Positions 15,993 through 25,046 are shown, counted from the first letter of the stretch. The stretch: DNA of 59,968 nt from Thermoprotei archaeon (GCA_003649205.1 QMRC01000011.1:1-59968), one strand, 5' to 3'. Notes: a model not told the origin generated them from the letters alone. Numbers and translations: made by a program.

Positions 15993-16687
15993 GGGGAGAT
16001 ACCTAGAGAGAGGATCTTAGGTATCAGCAGCACAATAGTAGATGTTATAGGTATAAGCATGTTATCATCAATTGGACCAAGTTCAAATCTCTCAGCAAGA
16101 GTCGCTACTACAGCAGCTAAAACCCCTACTGAACCAGCGTAGAGAAAACCAAGGGGAATCGATACTGTAGCCATAGCAATGTTACCAATCCAATGCTTAG
16201 TCCTTCTCCTAAATACTGCGTTCCTAACAATACCTGTAACTGCATCACCAAAGGATATGAAAAGTAGAGGTAGAATTGCTGGGTAGGGGGAACCTAGTAC
16301 ATACCAGAGAATGAAGAGAAATAGACCCCAAGCAATGCAGAAGTTTACTTCATACATGTTGTCAGGTACTTGAAACCAGTACATTAACTTACCTGTTCTG
16401 TGCGGTATGTAGTTCAGGATAGCAAGTACGAGAGCAGAGACTAGCGGTATTAGAGGGGATGAGAAGAGGTGAGGTACGAGAATAGCAACTACACCACCTG
16501 CACACATGTGAATTACCTTCCTACAGTAGTACACAGCAACGTTATGCGGTGTTGATCTTCTCCTCATACGATCATAGAGGAGCCTAGTACCGTACACTAC
16601 AGCAATTACGTAGATAAATAGTATACAACCCGTAATGACTTCATTTATGGGATCTCTAGGAAGAAGAGTATGAGTGAGAGAGAACAT
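15989..16687 (-). CDS. dolichol kinase/phosphatidate cytidylyltransferase-like membrane protein
   Basis: A 232-aa polytopic membrane protein with six to seven TM segments. The N-terminal cytoplasmic motif YYCRKVIHMCAGGVVA matches the RK-(I/V)-H-x3-G signature of the SEC59/DGK1/VTE5 family. LFISFGDAVTGIVRN carries the conserved GD-(A/P) motif, and ERFELGPIDDNMLIP is the C-terminal (E)-x-DDN motif. These enzymes phosphorylate polyprenols with CTP. In archaea it probably acts on dolichol-type lipids for glycosylation or on archaeal lipid alcohols. It is a single gene on the minus strand. Confidence 0.8.
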   Translation of the reverse strand: MFSLTHTLLPRDPINEVITGCILFIYVIAVVYGTRLLYDRMRRRSTPHNVAVYYCRKVIHMCAGGVVAILVPHLFSSPLIPLVSALVLAILNYIPHRTGKLMYWFQVPDNMYEVNFCIAWGLFLFILWYVLGSPYPAILPLLFISFGDAVTGIVRNAVFRRRTKHWIGNIAMATVSIPLGFLYAGSVGVLAAVVATLAERFELGPIDDNMLIPITSTIVLLIPKILSLGISP

Positions 16688-16822
16688 AGCGGAAGAACCC
16701 TCAACCTTTACAATACATTTGCGGAATATATAAGTTCAACATGAGTACGGTACATGCTCGTCAATAGACGGTGCGTAATGGAGTAAGGTAAGTGAACCCC
16801 CTCAGCAGTAACTACCTCTGAA

Positions 16823-16871
16823 GTGATGAGATTGGCCGCTGCAGAGAAGTGAAGAGAACCTCGTCTCCTGA
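16823..16871 (+). ncRNA. weak candidate C/D box sRNA
   Basis: GTGATGA at 16823-16829 (C), CTGC at 16839-16842 (imperfect D'), TGAAGA at 16850-16855 (imperfect C') and CTGA at 16868-16871 (D) have approximately sRNA spacing, with a 12-nt guide GAACCTCGTCTC before D. The region is also bracketed by AGTGATG...CATCACT, which could simply be a hairpin at the 3' end of the thrB gene. Two boxes are degenerate, so this is much less certain than the sRNA at 12709. Confidence 0.3.
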
Positions 16872-16873
16872 CA

Positions 16874-17842
16874 TCACTCAAGTACTAGAACTCTAGCACC
16901 TCTAGAAGGTCTTGTAACTACGTACTCAGCCTCAACACCAACCTCTCTAAATCCCTCACACATAGCTTCCCCAACTACCTCTGGATTAACTTTATTCAGG
17001 TTAACTACAGCAAGCATTGTTGGTCCAGCACCACTAATAGCTACACCAGATGCACCTGCTTCAAGTGCTCGCTTCCTAACATTGTGGTAACCTGGAATCA
17101 ACTTAGCTCTAGCTGGCTCAACTACAGCATCGTCCATACCCCTACCTATGAGATCTACGTTCTTGAGAGCAAAGCCAAGTGCTACGTACACTGCATGACC
17201 TACGTTATGCACTAGCTTACTTAGCTCGATGGACTTAGGTAGTACTTCCCTAGCGAACTTAGTCTTCTCCTTAGGTACAGGTATCTTCGGTATAGCGAGG
17301 ACAATACCTAGGTTCGATGGTGGTTCAAGAGATATCACATCTAGAGGTCTATAACTTCGAATAACTGTGAAGCCACCGAGTATTGAGGGAGCAACGTTAT
17401 CAGCATGTGGATGACCAGCAGCCACAGCCTCACCTCTAGCAGCGTACTCTACAAGCTTTACTGGAGGTAGATCTAGCTGTAGAAGTTTTGCTACTGCGAC
17501 GACAGCAGCTGCAGCACTTGAACCACTACTACCCAAACCACATCTCGGTCTAACACCCTTCCATAACTTAAGCCTTAGACCAACGTCTATACCCAATTCC
17601 CGTAGTACCTCACTAACAGCGACCGCTGCAGTATTCCTACTAGCATCTGCAGGAACCTCCGATGCGTAAGGTCCATCGACTTGAACCTCAATTACACCAC
17701 CTGAATCAGAAATTACCTCGAGCTCTACTCTGTCATATGCTACATCCAGCGCCAAACCAAAGACATCAAATCCAGGACCTAGATTAGCTGTTGTTGCTGG
17801 AGCTTCAACCACACATCTCCTAAACCTAGCTCGCGCACACAT
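16874..17842 (-). CDS. thrB: homoserine kinase
   Basis: A GHMP kinase of 322 aa. The N-terminal VEAPATTANLGPGFDVFGLAL is the homoserine kinase signature, the P-loop-like ATP motif is RCGLGSSGSSAAAAV, and the C-terminal motif 3 is SGVAISGAGPTMLAVV. It phosphorylates L-homoserine on the way to threonine. I chose ATG 17842 (MCARARFRRC); the longer ORF would overlap the upstream gene by 50 bases. It follows the cyclase-family gene with four bases between the stop of one and the start of the other, so the two are likely co-transcribed, but no other threonine gene is nearby. Confidence 0.93.
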   Translation of the reverse strand: MCARARFRRCVVEAPATTANLGPGFDVFGLALDVAYDRVELEVISDSGGVIEVQVDGPYASEVPADASRNTAAVAVSEVLRELGIDVGLRLKLWKGVRPRCGLGSSGSSAAAAVVAVAKLLQLDLPPVKLVEYAARGEAVAAGHPHADNVAPSILGGFTVIRSYRPLDVISLEPPSNLGIVLAIPKIPVPKEKTKFAREVLPKSIELSKLVHNVGHAVYVALGFALKNVDLIGRGMDDAVVEPARAKLIPGYHNVRKRALEAGASGVAISGAGPTMLAVVNLNKVNPEVVGEAMCEGFREVGVEAEYVVTRPSRGARVLVLE

Positions 17843-17846
17843 AAAA

Positions 17847-18506
17847 TCACTCCTCAACAATAGCGAAAGCCCTAACTGGAGACGCAGTACCACCAACGAT
17901 TTTTAGAGGTACACCAAAGAACTTACACCTCCTACCACAGAGAACCTCGAGATTCACCAAATTCTCGTACACAACAACTCCATTACTCAGCAGTATCTTA
18001 TGCACTGGAAACTCTATAGATTCTGGATGATCTATACTAGGTGCATCAATACCAACAGCCTTAACACCGAGCTCAACTAAGTATTTAGCGCAATCAGCAT
18101 CAGGAGCAGGATGTGAAGTCAAGTACTCTGGAGACCCAACTCTCCTAGACCAACCAGTACAGAAGAGAACAATCCAGTCTCTAAGTGATGTAATACCGTA
18201 CCTCTTCAATAGCTCTTCAACATCTCTCTTAGTGATGTACTCCTTAACACCCTTATACCTCACATCGAGTACAATACAGTCACCGAAGAACTTACCCAGA
18301 TCAAGCTTCTCAATTGTTGCTCCACCATGTATGAAGTGTGCTGGTGCATCAACGTGAGTACCCGTATGCTCAACCATTAGGAGTAAGTTCGATGAGAAGC
18401 CATGTAATTCCAATCTCGTCCATGAGCGAATAGTCGGTGGTACGTAGAGTGGGAAGACTTGCATCCCATCACGAATCTCGAGCGTTAAATCAACTACCTT
18501 AACCAT
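17847..18506 (-). CDS. cyclase-family metal-dependent hydrolase (kynurenine formamidase-like)
   Basis: A 219-aa protein of the cyclase family. The signature HTGTHVDAPAHFIHGG (metal ligands His, Asp, His) is at about residues 47-62, with the N-terminus VVDLTLEIRDGMQVFP and a C-terminal GVPLKIVGGTASPVRAFAIV as in the family. Members hydrolyse formylkynurenine or related amides and lactones; the archaeal substrate is unknown. It is upstream of thrB in a probable two-gene operon. Its 221-bp upstream region to the PAP2 gene is AT-rich with possible divergent promoters. Confidence 0.88.
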   Translation of the reverse strand: MVKVVDLTLEIRDGMQVFPLYVPPTIRSWTRLELHGFSSNLLLMVEHTGTHVDAPAHFIHGGATIEKLDLGKFFGDCIVLDVRYKGVKEYITKRDVEELLKRYGITSLRDWIVLFCTGWSRRVGSPEYLTSHPAPDADCAKYLVELGVKAVGIDAPSIDHPESIEFPVHKILLSNGVVVYENLVNLEVLCGRRCKFFGVPLKIVGGTASPVRAFAIVEE

Positions 18507-18727
18507 GAATACACCCCCTAGCTAGCTATGACCAACGATAACAATTATTAAAACTCTCTCTCAATAGAGCGATTACTATCAGTAATCAGACACGTAGACC
18601 AGGGGTAGTGACTTCATGGGGTAGCTCACAGCAATAGCATGAGTACACTAACTGTTTACTGTAGTCAATAGAAAGTGTACTCAAAACTAAATCAATTAAA
18701 TACTTCATTAAGCTTCATTCCAGTGAG

Positions 18728-19621
18728 GTGTTGAAATTGCGTGCCCGAGATAGGTTACTTCTAATGCTCTCTACCATACTATCGACATTGCTAGTCATCT
18801 CATGTGTTGTAGCATACGTACTGGGTGTAGAGGTTAGCTACTGGAGGATTGTAACTATTCTAGGTGATGAGGTATTTTACGTAGGTGTTCTACCACTGAT
18901 CTACCACGGTATCGACAGGGTGTTAGGTATTGAGCTCATGGTACTCATATCGACAACTGTGTGGTTGGGGGGTACATTGAAGAATGTACTAAAGTTACCG
19001 AGACCACCAAGAGCACAGTGGTTAGTCGAAGCATCTGGATATGCCTTTCCTAGTGGTCATGCCTTAGGGTCAACTACGTTCTGGGGTTACGTAGCTTTGA
19101 GATGTAGGTCACTAGTACCTCTAGCTATAGTGCTCATATCTCTCATCTCCTACTCCAGAATCGTACTGAGAGTACACTATCTGAGAGATGTAGTTGGTGG
19201 TGTAGCTATTGGAGCTACAGTACTAATCCTCGCAACGGTACTGAAGAAGTTCATTGAGAGACAGGTAGAGATTAGGAAGCTAGTGATCACACTACTCTCA
19301 GCATTGATACTCCTAACAATATCATACATCTTGGGTACGCTAGACAACATAGCATACACAGCCACTGGTGTACTAATTGGCGGAGCTACAGGACACATAC
19401 TACTCCAGAAAACAGTTAACACACGTAAACTCAGTAACGTAGAGAGAATCACTGGTTCAGTACTAGGTCTCCTAGTTGGATACATAGGTTACAAACTCTC
19501 CAACTACCTACCAGAGAACTACCTACTACTACCACACTACACAGCAGTAACCTTCACAATGATCTACGGAGTAGGGTACGTAGCCAGTAAATTGACGAAG
19601 TATCTGGAGATCAGCCGATAG
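18728..19621 (+). CDS. PAP2-family membrane phosphatase
   Basis: A 297-aa integral membrane protein. The phosphatidic acid phosphatase type 2 triad is seen: KNVLKLPRPPRAQW (motif 1, K-x6-RP), YAFPSGHALGS (motif 2, PSGH) and SRIVLRVHYLRDVVGG (motif 3, SR-x5-H-x3-D). A second hydrophobic half of ~130 residues follows with four more TM segments. It probably dephosphorylates polyprenyl or isoprenoid diphosphates or archaeal lipid phosphates. It starts at GTG 18728, where AGTGAGG gives a close Shine-Dalgarno match. Confidence 0.88.
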   Translation: MLKLRARDRLLLMLSTILSTLLVISCVVAYVLGVEVSYWRIVTILGDEVFYVGVLPLIYHGIDRVLGIELMVLISTTVWLGGTLKNVLKLPRPPRAQWLVEASGYAFPSGHALGSTTFWGYVALRCRSLVPLAIVLISLISYSRIVLRVHYLRDVVGGVAIGATVLILATVLKKFIERQVEIRKLVITLLSALILLTISYILGTLDNIAYTATGVLIGGATGHILLQKTVNTRKLSNVERITGSVLGLLVGYIGYKLSNYLPENYLLLPHYTAVTFTMIYGVGYVASKLTKYLEISR

Positions 19622-19858
19622 ACGTATCCTCATACATCGGGAAACCCCAGGATTCATCACCAAGAGAGAGAATAACAAGGTCACTTTACAACCTTAGCTG
19701 AAGAAGTCACCCAAAGAAGGGAAAAACCTAGTAGAGACTATGTAGAGAGTAGCAACAATCAATGTCTTGAGGTAATTGATGAGGTATGTAGGTAAAGGAA
19801 TATTCCGCCACAACACCAACCTCACCTAGCTAGGTACAAATTCGAGTCATTCACTTCC

Positions 19859-21044
19859 ATGTCCTGGAGAGAGACACTACACCTCAAGTCTTCAGAACGA
19901 AATTGGTGGATCCTGGTAGTGAGTACTTCTGTTGCTGCTTATCCCGGTGCCTTACTCACCTTAGCCTACACATTCTACTTCGTTGAAGAGAGTCCGAGTT
20001 ACTTAGTTCTCTCACTTGGTCTAGTTCTACCTACAGCCTTCAGTGCTCTCTCAAAGTTTTGGGGGGTTCCTAGCTGATTACTACAGCATTAGAAAGAAGT
20101 TCATTCTGGTTGGTTGGTTCTCCTCAACCCTAGTACTCCTCGTACCCATACTCCACCTCGAGATCAGTACCATGCTACTAGCTACCATACTCGGCACTGC
20201 ACTGTGGAGCATTGGTGCACCTGCACTAGTAGCTGAGGTCATGAGACGTAGATCACCTGGTTTCAGATTTGGTATCTGGTGGAGCTTAGCTGATGTGATG
20301 TACCTACTAGGCTCACTATCTGCTGGATTTCTCTACAAAGTGCTTGGACTAAGGATAGTCTTGCTACTGTGTCTCCTGTGGTACCTAGTCAATGGTTTCG
20401 TGATTGCAGTATCTTACAGGACTGAGGTAGAGGTTCCCAGATCTAGACCTAGCTCACTGATTACAGAACTACTTGAGGACATGAGGACCAGCTTTCTCAG
20501 GAAGGAATGTGCTTTACTCAATACCTGTACGTTAATTGCTTGGTTCTCAATATGGTCTATCGAGGGTCTAGCTAGAGCTAAGGTACTGGATGTAGTTGGA
20601 AGTGAGGTATTTTACAGCTACCTAACTGCTCTCGCTGTACTAACCGAGCTAGTGCTCGCACCTGTAATTGAGAGAATGATCGATAGGTACAGTCCATGGG
20701 TGGGGGTCACACTTGGTATCTTACTTCACATAGTTAGTGGAGTACTCATAGCACTCTCAAGAAATATCTACGTAATAGCTGTAGCTTGGGTCATACCCTT
20801 TGGTTACATACTCTCCTGCTCTCTATACGTAATGTACAGTAAGTTCATGAAGTACCTAGCAGATGCTGTAGGGACATGCAAGACATTCATGTACGTAGTA
20901 GCTGTACCAGCAACATTTGCAGCATCAATAGCAGACTACATCGGGAGAGACTACGCAGTACTTTCACTAACGTTAGTAGCAGCTCTATCCTGTGTACCTC
21001 TGTACCTCCTCAAGAGAATTGGAGAGACAAGAGAAATCACGTAA
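19859..21044 (+). pseudogene. MFS transporter split by a frameshift
   Basis: Two overlapping frames encode one major facilitator. Residues from 19859 (MSWRETLHLK...) give TM1 and TM2 and end at a TGA at 20075-20077. The frame open from 20043 continues with the loop FLADYYSIRKK (the MFS motif A position) and about nine further TM segments. The break lies in AAAGTTTTGGGGGG around 20055-20068. Removing one G joins the frames as ALSKFWGFLADYYSIRKK, a sensible MFS sequence. It may be a real pseudogene, a sequencing indel in a G6 run or, less likely, a programmed shift. The transported substrate is unknown. Confidence 0.75.
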
Positions 21045-21054
21045 TTACTTCAAG

Positions 21055-21315
21055 CTAAGACTTGCACACTTCCACCGAGTACACAATTTCCTTCACCCTA
21101 CCATTCTCAACCACGAACCTAATCCTACCACACCTCTCAAGAACACTAATCAACTCCCTACACAACTCAACCAATCTAACACAATCCTCAACACTCCTCC
21201 TAGAACCACAACCAAACCTACTAACTTCACCCCTACTCGACAGCACTCTAGACAGGACACAAGCCAGTTCACGAATAGCTCTATCCCTCAACTCACAGTA
21301 CGTAAGCTCAACCAT
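21055..21315 (-). CDS. hypothetical protein, 86 aa
   Basis: A helical, Cys- and Arg-rich small protein: AIRELACVLSRVLSSRGEV, SVEDCVRLVELCRELISVLERCG, then a beta hairpin IRFVVENGRVKEIVYSVEV. Its first codons overlap the stop of the nucleotidyltransferase gene by eight bases, so the two are coupled. Gene pairs with a nucleotidyltransferase and a small helical partner resemble MNT/HEPN-type toxin-antitoxin pairs, but I see no HEPN RxxxxH motif here, so this is only a structural analogy. The coding strand is very G+T-rich. Confidence 0.55.
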   Translation of the reverse strand: MVELTYCELRDRAIRELACVLSRVLSSRGEVSRFGCGSRRSVEDCVRLVELCRELISVLERCGRIRFVVENGRVKEIVYSVEVCKS

Positions 21316-21946
21316 ACCCTAAAACCCTCAAAGCCTCAAACAACTTATCCTCAACACCCTCAACCCTACACCTCTCGACGAGGTACTCCCTATCAATTCT
21401 ATCCCAGTAAACACCAAGCAAAATCAATACCTTATCCCTATCCCCAAGAGACCTCCAGTACTTCCAAGCACATAGGTAAGTCACAATAAGTTCTTCAGGG
21501 GGCTCAATGTAGACACGATAATCATCAACACGCAGAGCAATGGGATCTCTAGGCTTTCGATAGCTAGAACCAACCACATCAATACCCTTCCGAGCCAATG
21601 CACTTAGACGAAGAACAAACACCCTACCAGATCTCGCATGTGAAAGCAACTCCAGGAACCTCTTAACTACATCGATACCAGGACCCTCAACCACGATATC
21701 GACATCAAGAGTCCTATAGGTAGACTGAGTAAGAACCTCAACAGCAAAACCACCAACAATAACGATCCTACCCAACCCCCTACCCTCTAACTCACTTGAA
21801 AGCCAAGCAATGAAGTAGAGAAAGCGATCAGTATCACTAGGAATACGCTCAAGAACAGGAACCACTTCAGACGAGAACTTAGAGACCAAGCACCTAGCTA
21901 GCTCCACCTCACCCACAGACACAACACCAGAGAGCAAGAACCACAC
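21308..21946 (-). CDS. nucleotidyltransferase-fold protein (AbiEii/NTP_transf-like)
   Basis: A 212-aa protein with a nucleotidyltransferase core: IVIVGGFAVEVLTQSTYRTLDVDIVVEG, where GG-x-A...R-T-x-D-x-D is the signature of the DUF1814/AbiEii and related families. The two Asp of DVDIVV are the metal ligands, and the third is probably in GIDVVG. Such proteins act as toxins that modify tRNA or proteins in toxin-antitoxin systems, or as orphan enzymes. The start may be a later GTG (VSVGEVELARCL). It overlaps the downstream 86-aa gene. Confidence 0.7.
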   Translation of the reverse strand: MWFLLSGVVSVGEVELARCLVSKFSSEVVPVLERIPSDTDRFLYFIAWLSSELEGRGLGRIVIVGGFAVEVLTQSTYRTLDVDIVVEGPGIDVVKRFLELLSHARSGRVFVLRLSALARKGIDVVGSSYRKPRDPIALRVDDYRVYIEPPEELIVTYLCAWKYWRSLGDRDKVLILLGVYWDRIDREYLVERCRVEGVEDKLFEALRVLGYG

Positions 21947-21980
21947 TCAAGTACATATACCTTGAGGTACCTACAAAAAA

Positions 21981-22760
21981 CTACCTCTTCCAGCAGTGAA
22001 ACACCCTAACAGGAGCATCAGGAAAAGACACAGTCTCCACCTCAAGACCAAGCTCCCTCAACGTCTTATAAACCCTATCAACAACACGAGGACTCCTACC
22101 ACCAAACACAGACATCGTACCACCCCTCCTCAAGAGAGAAACCAACTTCTCAAGAAAATCAGGAGTGTAGAGATACCACGACTTCTCAGGATTAACACCA
22201 CCATCATGAATAATGTGATCAAACCTAAAACCAGCCCTCAAGAGTACAGGAACAACATCTCTAGCATCACCTAGAACAACCTTAACCACAGGACTCCAGA
22301 GAGCACACTGAAAGTAGGGAATAGGATTATCGTAGAGAGCAATGGCAAGCACCTCAGCACACACATCAACAGTAACGTAGAGAGAAACCTCACGACAAGA
22401 CAAAACACAGTAACAAGTCCTACCAACACCAGTACCAACCTCGAAAACCCTACCAAACCTCCTCACAACCTCAGGCCAAGCAACAACACAACCACAGACA
22501 ACAATCCTACCAAAATCCCAATCAAGGCCACGATCCCTATCACCAACACCACCAGTAACCTCCTCAACAAACCTCAACCTCTCAAACCAACCCCACCTAG
22601 AAACAACACCACAGTAAACCTCCCAACAATACCCCCTAACCAAACGATCAACATCATCAACCAAACCACGCAACAACAACGACCTAATTCTATCCCATAA
22701 ATGCACAAGAGACCCCCAGAAAAAGACAAGTGAGAAAAAGAGGTATGTACGTAACGCCAC
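21981..22760 (-). CDS. class I SAM-dependent methyltransferase
   Basis: An AdoMet-binding Rossmann protein. Motif I is VFEVGTGVGRTCYCV, the acidic residue at the end of strand 2 is VTVDVCAEV, and motif IV is FDHIIHDGG followed by LVSLLRRGGTMSVFGG. The layout resembles archaeal spermidine synthase-like/MnmC-like methyltransferases; the substrate is unknown. Start is uncertain: GTG 22760 directly follows the DUF445 tail, and GTG 22706 (MHLWDRIRSLL) is an alternative. The + strand complement has almost no G (2 G in 60 bases at 22561-22620), an extreme composition. Confidence 0.75.
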   Translation of the reverse strand: MALRTYLFFSLVFFWGSLVHLWDRIRSLLLRGLVDDVDRLVRGYCWEVYCGVVSRWGWFERLRFVEEVTGGVGDRDRGLDWDFGRIVVCGCVVAWPEVVRRFGRVFEVGTGVGRTCYCVLSCREVSLYVTVDVCAEVLAIALYDNPIPYFQCALWSPVVKVVLGDARDVVPVLLRAGFRFDHIIHDGGVNPEKSWYLYTPDFLEKLVSLLRRGGTMSVFGGRSPRVVDRVYKTLRELGLEVETVSFPDAPVRVFHCWKR

Positions 22761-22761
22761 A

Positions 22762-23571
22762 TCAGAGACCAAGTACAAACAGAGCAATTAAACCCTGAAC
22801 AAGACCAATAACACCACCAAGCAAGAGACCGGAAAACTCAATAAACCTAAGCTCCTTACCAGCAACCCTTCACATCAAAGCCTCTACATCCCTAGACGAC
22901 AAACACTCAACCTTCTCACGAACGAGAGAATCCAAGTCAATAGAGGAAGCAACACACCTAGCAACCTCACGAAAGTCAATACACCTCACAACCTCATCAA
23001 CGACATCATCCAAAACCCTAGATAGAGCACCACGAATAGCATCAACAATAGAATCCTCAAGAGACTTAGCAAAAGCCCTAATAGGAGTATCTAGAGCAGG
23101 AAACAACGAAGCTACAGACGAAGTAAGGACATCACGAGTAGACGAGTAGATACTGTGAGCAAGAGAACCACGAAACCTCCTCTCAACAGCATCGAGAACA
23201 GCACGCTTAAGATACTCCCTACCAACACCACGAGAGAGAACACCAGCAAAAGCCTCCCTAAGCAACCTCTCAACATCCTCAACAGAAACGTAATCCCTAA
23301 CAGCACCCAAAACCCTCTCAGCAACCTCCCTCCTACGAGCAGGAATAAGACCCTGAAACCTAAACCAACCAAAACCAATAGGCCTCTCAGGATAAAACAA
23401 CAACTTAACAGCAACAACATTAGTAACATAACCAATAACAGCACCAACCAAAGCATAGACCAACACAAGAAACCAACCACCCAACACCACAGAAAACACC
23501 CCACAAACAAGAAACAAAATCAATAATAAGAAACACGATAGAGAACACAGGTGAGCACGTGAATAGAGCAA
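22762..23571 (-). pseudogene. DUF445 family membrane protein interrupted by an in-frame TGA
   Basis: The N-terminal membrane segment (YALVGAVIGYVTNVVAVKLLF), YPERPIGFGWFRFQGLIPARR and the long helical middle are diagnostic of DUF445. The ORF ends at a TGA at 22870-22872 after SSRDVEALM. Reading on in the same frame gives RVAGKELRFIEFSGLLLGG and VIGLVQGLIALFVLGL to a second TGA at 22762-22764, exactly the C-terminal EL-x-x-I-E-x-x-G motif and membrane helix expected of this family. One nonsense codon thus removes the second membrane anchor. The true start may be a GTG downstream of 23571. DUF445 function is unknown. Confidence 0.8.
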
Positions 23572-23652
23572 TACGGCGAAACAGAAAACTGAGAGTAATC
23601 ATCAAGGAAGTACCGAGAGTATTAAGGTGGAGAAGAATGAGGTTGAAAATAC

Positions 23653-24012
23653 ATGGGACTTAGAGTACCAGTAACCATAAGGTACAGGGAAAAGAGCGTA
23701 CAAACACAAGCACTACTCAATACAGGATTCGAAACAGACGAACCAGTAATAGTCATACCACTCACAGTAGCAATAGAGCTAGGACTGAAACCAAGAGAGA
23801 AGAGAATGTACTACGGACCAGGAGCACTAATAGGAGAAGCATACCTCTCAAACAAAGTCACAATAGAAGTAGCTAGAGAAAACGAAGTAAGAACAGTACA
23901 GGCATATGCACTAATAGACCCACACGAAGTAGAGGTAGTACTATCCGACAAAACCATAGCAGAACTAGGCATAGTAATCGACCTAAGAAGAAACACATGG
24001 TGGTTCACATAG
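23653..24012 (+). CDS. retropepsin-fold (clan AA-like) protein, active-site Asp replaced by Asn
   Basis: A 119-aa beta-rich protein with the flap/active-site arrangement of single-domain retroviral-type aspartic proteases: an N-terminal strand (VPVTIRYREKSVQTQALLNTGFETD), where LLNTG replaces the catalytic DTG, a middle VTIEVARE segment, and the C-terminal ...VVLSDKTIAELGIVID corresponding to the ALG/hydrophobic-Gly motif. Asn in place of Asp predicts no protease activity. It lies 82 bp upstream of a coiled-coil/TM gene in the same direction and is paralogous to the gene at 24547. Confidence 0.65.
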   Translation: MGLRVPVTIRYREKSVQTQALLNTGFETDEPVIVIPLTVAIELGLKPREKRMYYGPGALIGEAYLSNKVTIEVARENEVRTVQAYALIDPHEVEVVLSDKTIAELGIVIDLRRNTWWFT

Positions 24013-24094
24013 AACACAAGTACACACAACAGAAAACAAACCATACACAACCCATTTAACCAACAACCAAACCAAGAAAGAACAGGGAGAACCA

Positions 24095-24523
24095 GTGAGT
24101 GAAGGAATAGGGTGGAAACTAATTGAAGAACTACAACGAGACCCCAAACTAAGGAAAGCATTAGCAGAAACCCTCACATACGAAATACCTGAGATCCTAC
24201 TCAAAGACAAAAGAGTTAGACTAACCATCGTGAGATCACTAATACGAGAAGTAGCAACCAAAGAAGACATAGAGAAGACTAGAGAACACGTTGAAAGAGT
24301 TAGACAAGAACTAAGACAAGAAATAGCAAGAGTAAGGCAAGAACTAGCACAGAAAATAGAAGCATTAGAAAAAGAATTCAGAAGTAAATTCGAAGACCTA
24401 AGCAATAGAGTAGCTAGACTAGAGGGACAAGTAGCACTCCTCATCAAGGTATTCATTGCATTCAACGTACCAATACTAATTGGAATCATCGGGATACTAC
24501 TTAAGATGATACTAGCACCCTAA
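24095..24523 (+). CDS. coiled-coil protein with C-terminal membrane anchor
   Basis: A 142-aa protein: an N-terminal helical head (MSEGIGWKLIEELQRDPKLRKALAETLTYEIPEILLKDKRVRLTIV), then VATKEDIEKTREHVERVRQELRQEI... heptads and a C-terminal TM helix (LLIKVFIAFNVPILIGIIGILLKMIL). It is closely similar to the gene at 25190 and related to the one at 43795. GTG 24095 is preceded by AGGGAG seven bases upstream. Proteins of this layout are common and often tandem in crenarchaea; their role is unknown. Proximity to the retropepsin-fold gene is repeated at 24547/25190. Confidence 0.65.
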   Translation: MSEGIGWKLIEELQRDPKLRKALAETLTYEIPEILLKDKRVRLTIVRSLIREVATKEDIEKTREHVERVRQELRQEIARVRQELAQKIEALEKEFRSKFEDLSNRVARLEGQVALLIKVFIAFNVPILIGIIGILLKMILAP

Positions 24524-24546
24524 GAAGTAGACACCACACCCACTAC

Positions 24547-24963
24547 TCACTCCATCCAGTACATAGGCTCAACACTCAACCTCTGCTTCTCCTCATCAAC
24601 AAACTTCCAAACCCCCTGTCTCGGCTTGACAATCTGTATATTGAGAGCTTCAATTAGCGAATCACTAAGCAAAACCTCATACTCACCCGGCACCATAACC
24701 GCCCTCGCCCTAACCCAATCCGTCACCCTATCCCCAGCCTCCACACGAACCTGAACATAACCCAGTACGTACGTAGTGACCTCCGTACCGACCACACTAT
24801 AGCGTTCACTCCTAAGACCCTCAAGCGAAAAACCCAACCTCCTAGCTAGAGCTAATGGTATGTGAATCTCAGGCTCTGAAGTCTCATAACCACTATTAAG
24901 CAACGCCGCGGTCACCACATACCTATCTCTGTACTTAATACCTACCCTCACACGAACCCCCAT
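24547..24963 (-). CDS. retropepsin-fold protein, paralogue of 23653
   Basis: A 138-aa paralogue of the 23653 product: MGVRVRVGIKYRDRYVVTAALLNSGYETSEPEIHIPLALARRLG, with LLNSG where an active protease has DTG, and a C-terminal YEVLLSDSLIEALNIQIV. I chose ATG 24963 because the decayed third copy at 26834 has ATA exactly here. The shift to Asn is shared by both intact copies, so it is an old, retained feature, implying a binding rather than a proteolytic role. It is divergent from the coiled-coil gene at 25190. Confidence 0.65.
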   Translation of the reverse strand: MGVRVRVGIKYRDRYVVTAALLNSGYETSEPEIHIPLALARRLGFSLEGLRSERYSVVGTEVTTYVLGYVQVRVEAGDRVTDWVRARAVMVPGEYEVLLSDSLIEALNIQIVKPRQGVWKFVDEEKQRLSVEPMYWME

Positions 24964-24976
24964 GAACAACCCTCCT

Positions 24977-25046
24977 AAACTTCCCAAATCTCTTACCAAG
25001 CCTCAATCTAACTAGGTACATAGGTACAAACTTCCCAAATCTCTTA
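24977..25046. repeat. two 19-bp direct repeats in the divergent promoter region
   Basis: AAACTTCCCAAATCTCTTA occurs identically at 24977-24995 and 25028-25046, 51 bp apart, just upstream of the retropepsin-fold gene and in the spacer shared with the coiled-coil gene at 25190. It is either an operator pair or a scar of the duplication that gave the local paralogues. Confidence 0.7.

Noticed and set aside
21055..21946. MNT-HEPN type toxin-antitoxin pair
   Set aside because: The nucleotidyltransferase fits, but the small partner has no RxxxxH motif, so I describe the genes without naming a system.
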